From positions 1-7,437 of the forward strand of contig CAZGOS010000158.1 of assembly GCA_964527795.1 (NCBI GenBank): a DNA stretch of 7,437 bases, read 5' to 3'. Of this stretch, positions 7,013-7,437 are shown in pieces. This DNA is from SMXL01 sp964527795 (GTDB taxonomy: Bacteria; Bacteroidota; Rhodothermia; Rhodothermales; UBA10348). The first letter of the stretch is position 1. Each line of letters starts with the position of its first letter. The position numbers and the translations under genes were made by a program. The notes below the pieces were generated by a model, which worked only from the letters and a program-made list of their open reading frames with translations, was not told where the DNA came from and did no database searches.

Positions 7013-7437
7013 TCAACGGGACCGCTTGATGAAGATGTCTCCGTTGATCGTCTTGATTCGCACTTTGTGTTTGCCGTCCCCTGTTTTACCGGTGGCAATC
7101 ACGATGTAATCGTCTCTGCTGCGCCTCGTGGCCCGCGTGGTTTCGACGCGCAGATCGAAATCTGATTCGATCCTGAAATCGTCGGGATCATGACGACCGG
7201 TAATGGTGATCTCGGCTTCGATATCCATCGAAAGGCCGGCCGGCACGGTCAGCAAAATGTCTCCACCCATGGAAGACAGTTCGACGTGGCGATCGCCCTC
7301 GTTTGCATCGCCGATCATGTGAACCTCGATCTCACCACCCATGGTCGTGGCTTCTACCCATCCGTCAAGCTCTTCGATGGTAATCTCACCGCCCATAGTG
7401 GACGCTTTTACGTGATCCCCGGCGTAGCCGATGTTGA
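7013..7437 (-). CDS. DUF4097-like beta-repeat protein, C-terminal fragment
   Basis: The reading frame is open to the right edge, so the N-terminus and probable signal peptide are outside the window; about 141 residues are visible. The sequence is a series of short strands around a recurring MGGxI motif: STMGGEITI, TTMGGEIEV and SSMGGDILL, then a degenerate INGDIFI near the C-terminus, which ends KRSR. The first three MGG motifs are 18 and 24 residues apart. This is the pattern of DUF4097/DUF4098-type proteins, predicted right-handed beta-helix or beta-roll folds often encoded near regulators and envelope genes in Bacteroidota and relatives; no enzymatic function is known to me. The in-frame ATG at 7394-7396 lies inside the repeat region and is not the true start, because clearly homologous repeat sequence (GDHVKAST) precedes it. 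The gene converges on the acetyltransferase. Confidence 0.8.
   Translation of the reverse strand, partial: NIGYAGDHVKASTMGGEITIEELDGWVEATTMGGEIEVHMIGDANEGDRHVELSSMGGDILLTVPAGLSMDIEAEITITGRHDPDDFRIESDFDLRVETTRATRRSRDDYIVIATGKTGDGKHKVRIKTINGDIFIKRSR

Noticed and set aside
7010..7024. Possible terminator hairpin CGGTC/GACCG between the GNAT and the convergent gene
   Set aside because: Only five base pairs, no T-run on either strand, and it overlaps the end of the minus-strand gene.

Overview
The window most resembles a member of the Bacteroidota/Rhodothermota/Balneolota group. Three things suggest this: the N-terminus of an FtsX/MacB-type permease (MLKNY...LRNLRIRKGYAFINITGLAVGMA), which is characteristic of that group; an S46-family dipeptidyl-peptidase, common there; and a glutaminyl-tRNA synthetase fused to a YqeY-like tail, which occurs in that lineage and elsewhere. 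Clear Shine-Dalgarno sequences are largely absent, which also fits. The placement is inference, since there is no rRNA or other decisive marker.

Layout: (1) 1-99, minus strand, the first 33 codons of an ABC-transporter permease running off the left edge. (2) 100-484, a divergent intergenic region holding an array of 12-bp tandem repeats in two sequence variants. (3) 485-1693, plus strand, a lipoprotein with a TolB/PD40-type beta-propeller. (4) 1699-4068, minus strand, the GlnRS-YqeY fusion, converging on the lipoprotein with only 5 bp between stops. (5) 4069-4214, an AT-richer divergent promoter region. (6) 4215-6395, plus strand, a secreted S46 dipeptidyl-peptidase whose specificity-determining position carries Arg, as in DPP11. 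(7) 6406-6465, a second 12-bp tandem array ending 9 bp before the likely start of (8) a RimJ/RimL-type GNAT acetyltransferase at 6475-6996. (9) 7013-7437, minus strand, the C-terminal part of a DUF4097-like beta-repeat protein running off the right edge.

The genes do not form a single pathway. Four are envelope-associated or exported by prediction (permease, lipoprotein, S46 peptidase and probably the DUF4097-like protein); GlnRS and the acetyltransferase are cytoplasmic. Only the S46 peptidase and GNAT genes are co-directional neighbours that could be co-transcribed.

I did not find a convincing new multi-gene system. The most unusual signals are the two independent 12-bp tandem arrays, one between divergent genes and one at, or inside, the 5' end of the acetyltransferase gene, and the predicted acidic specificity of the S46 peptidase.
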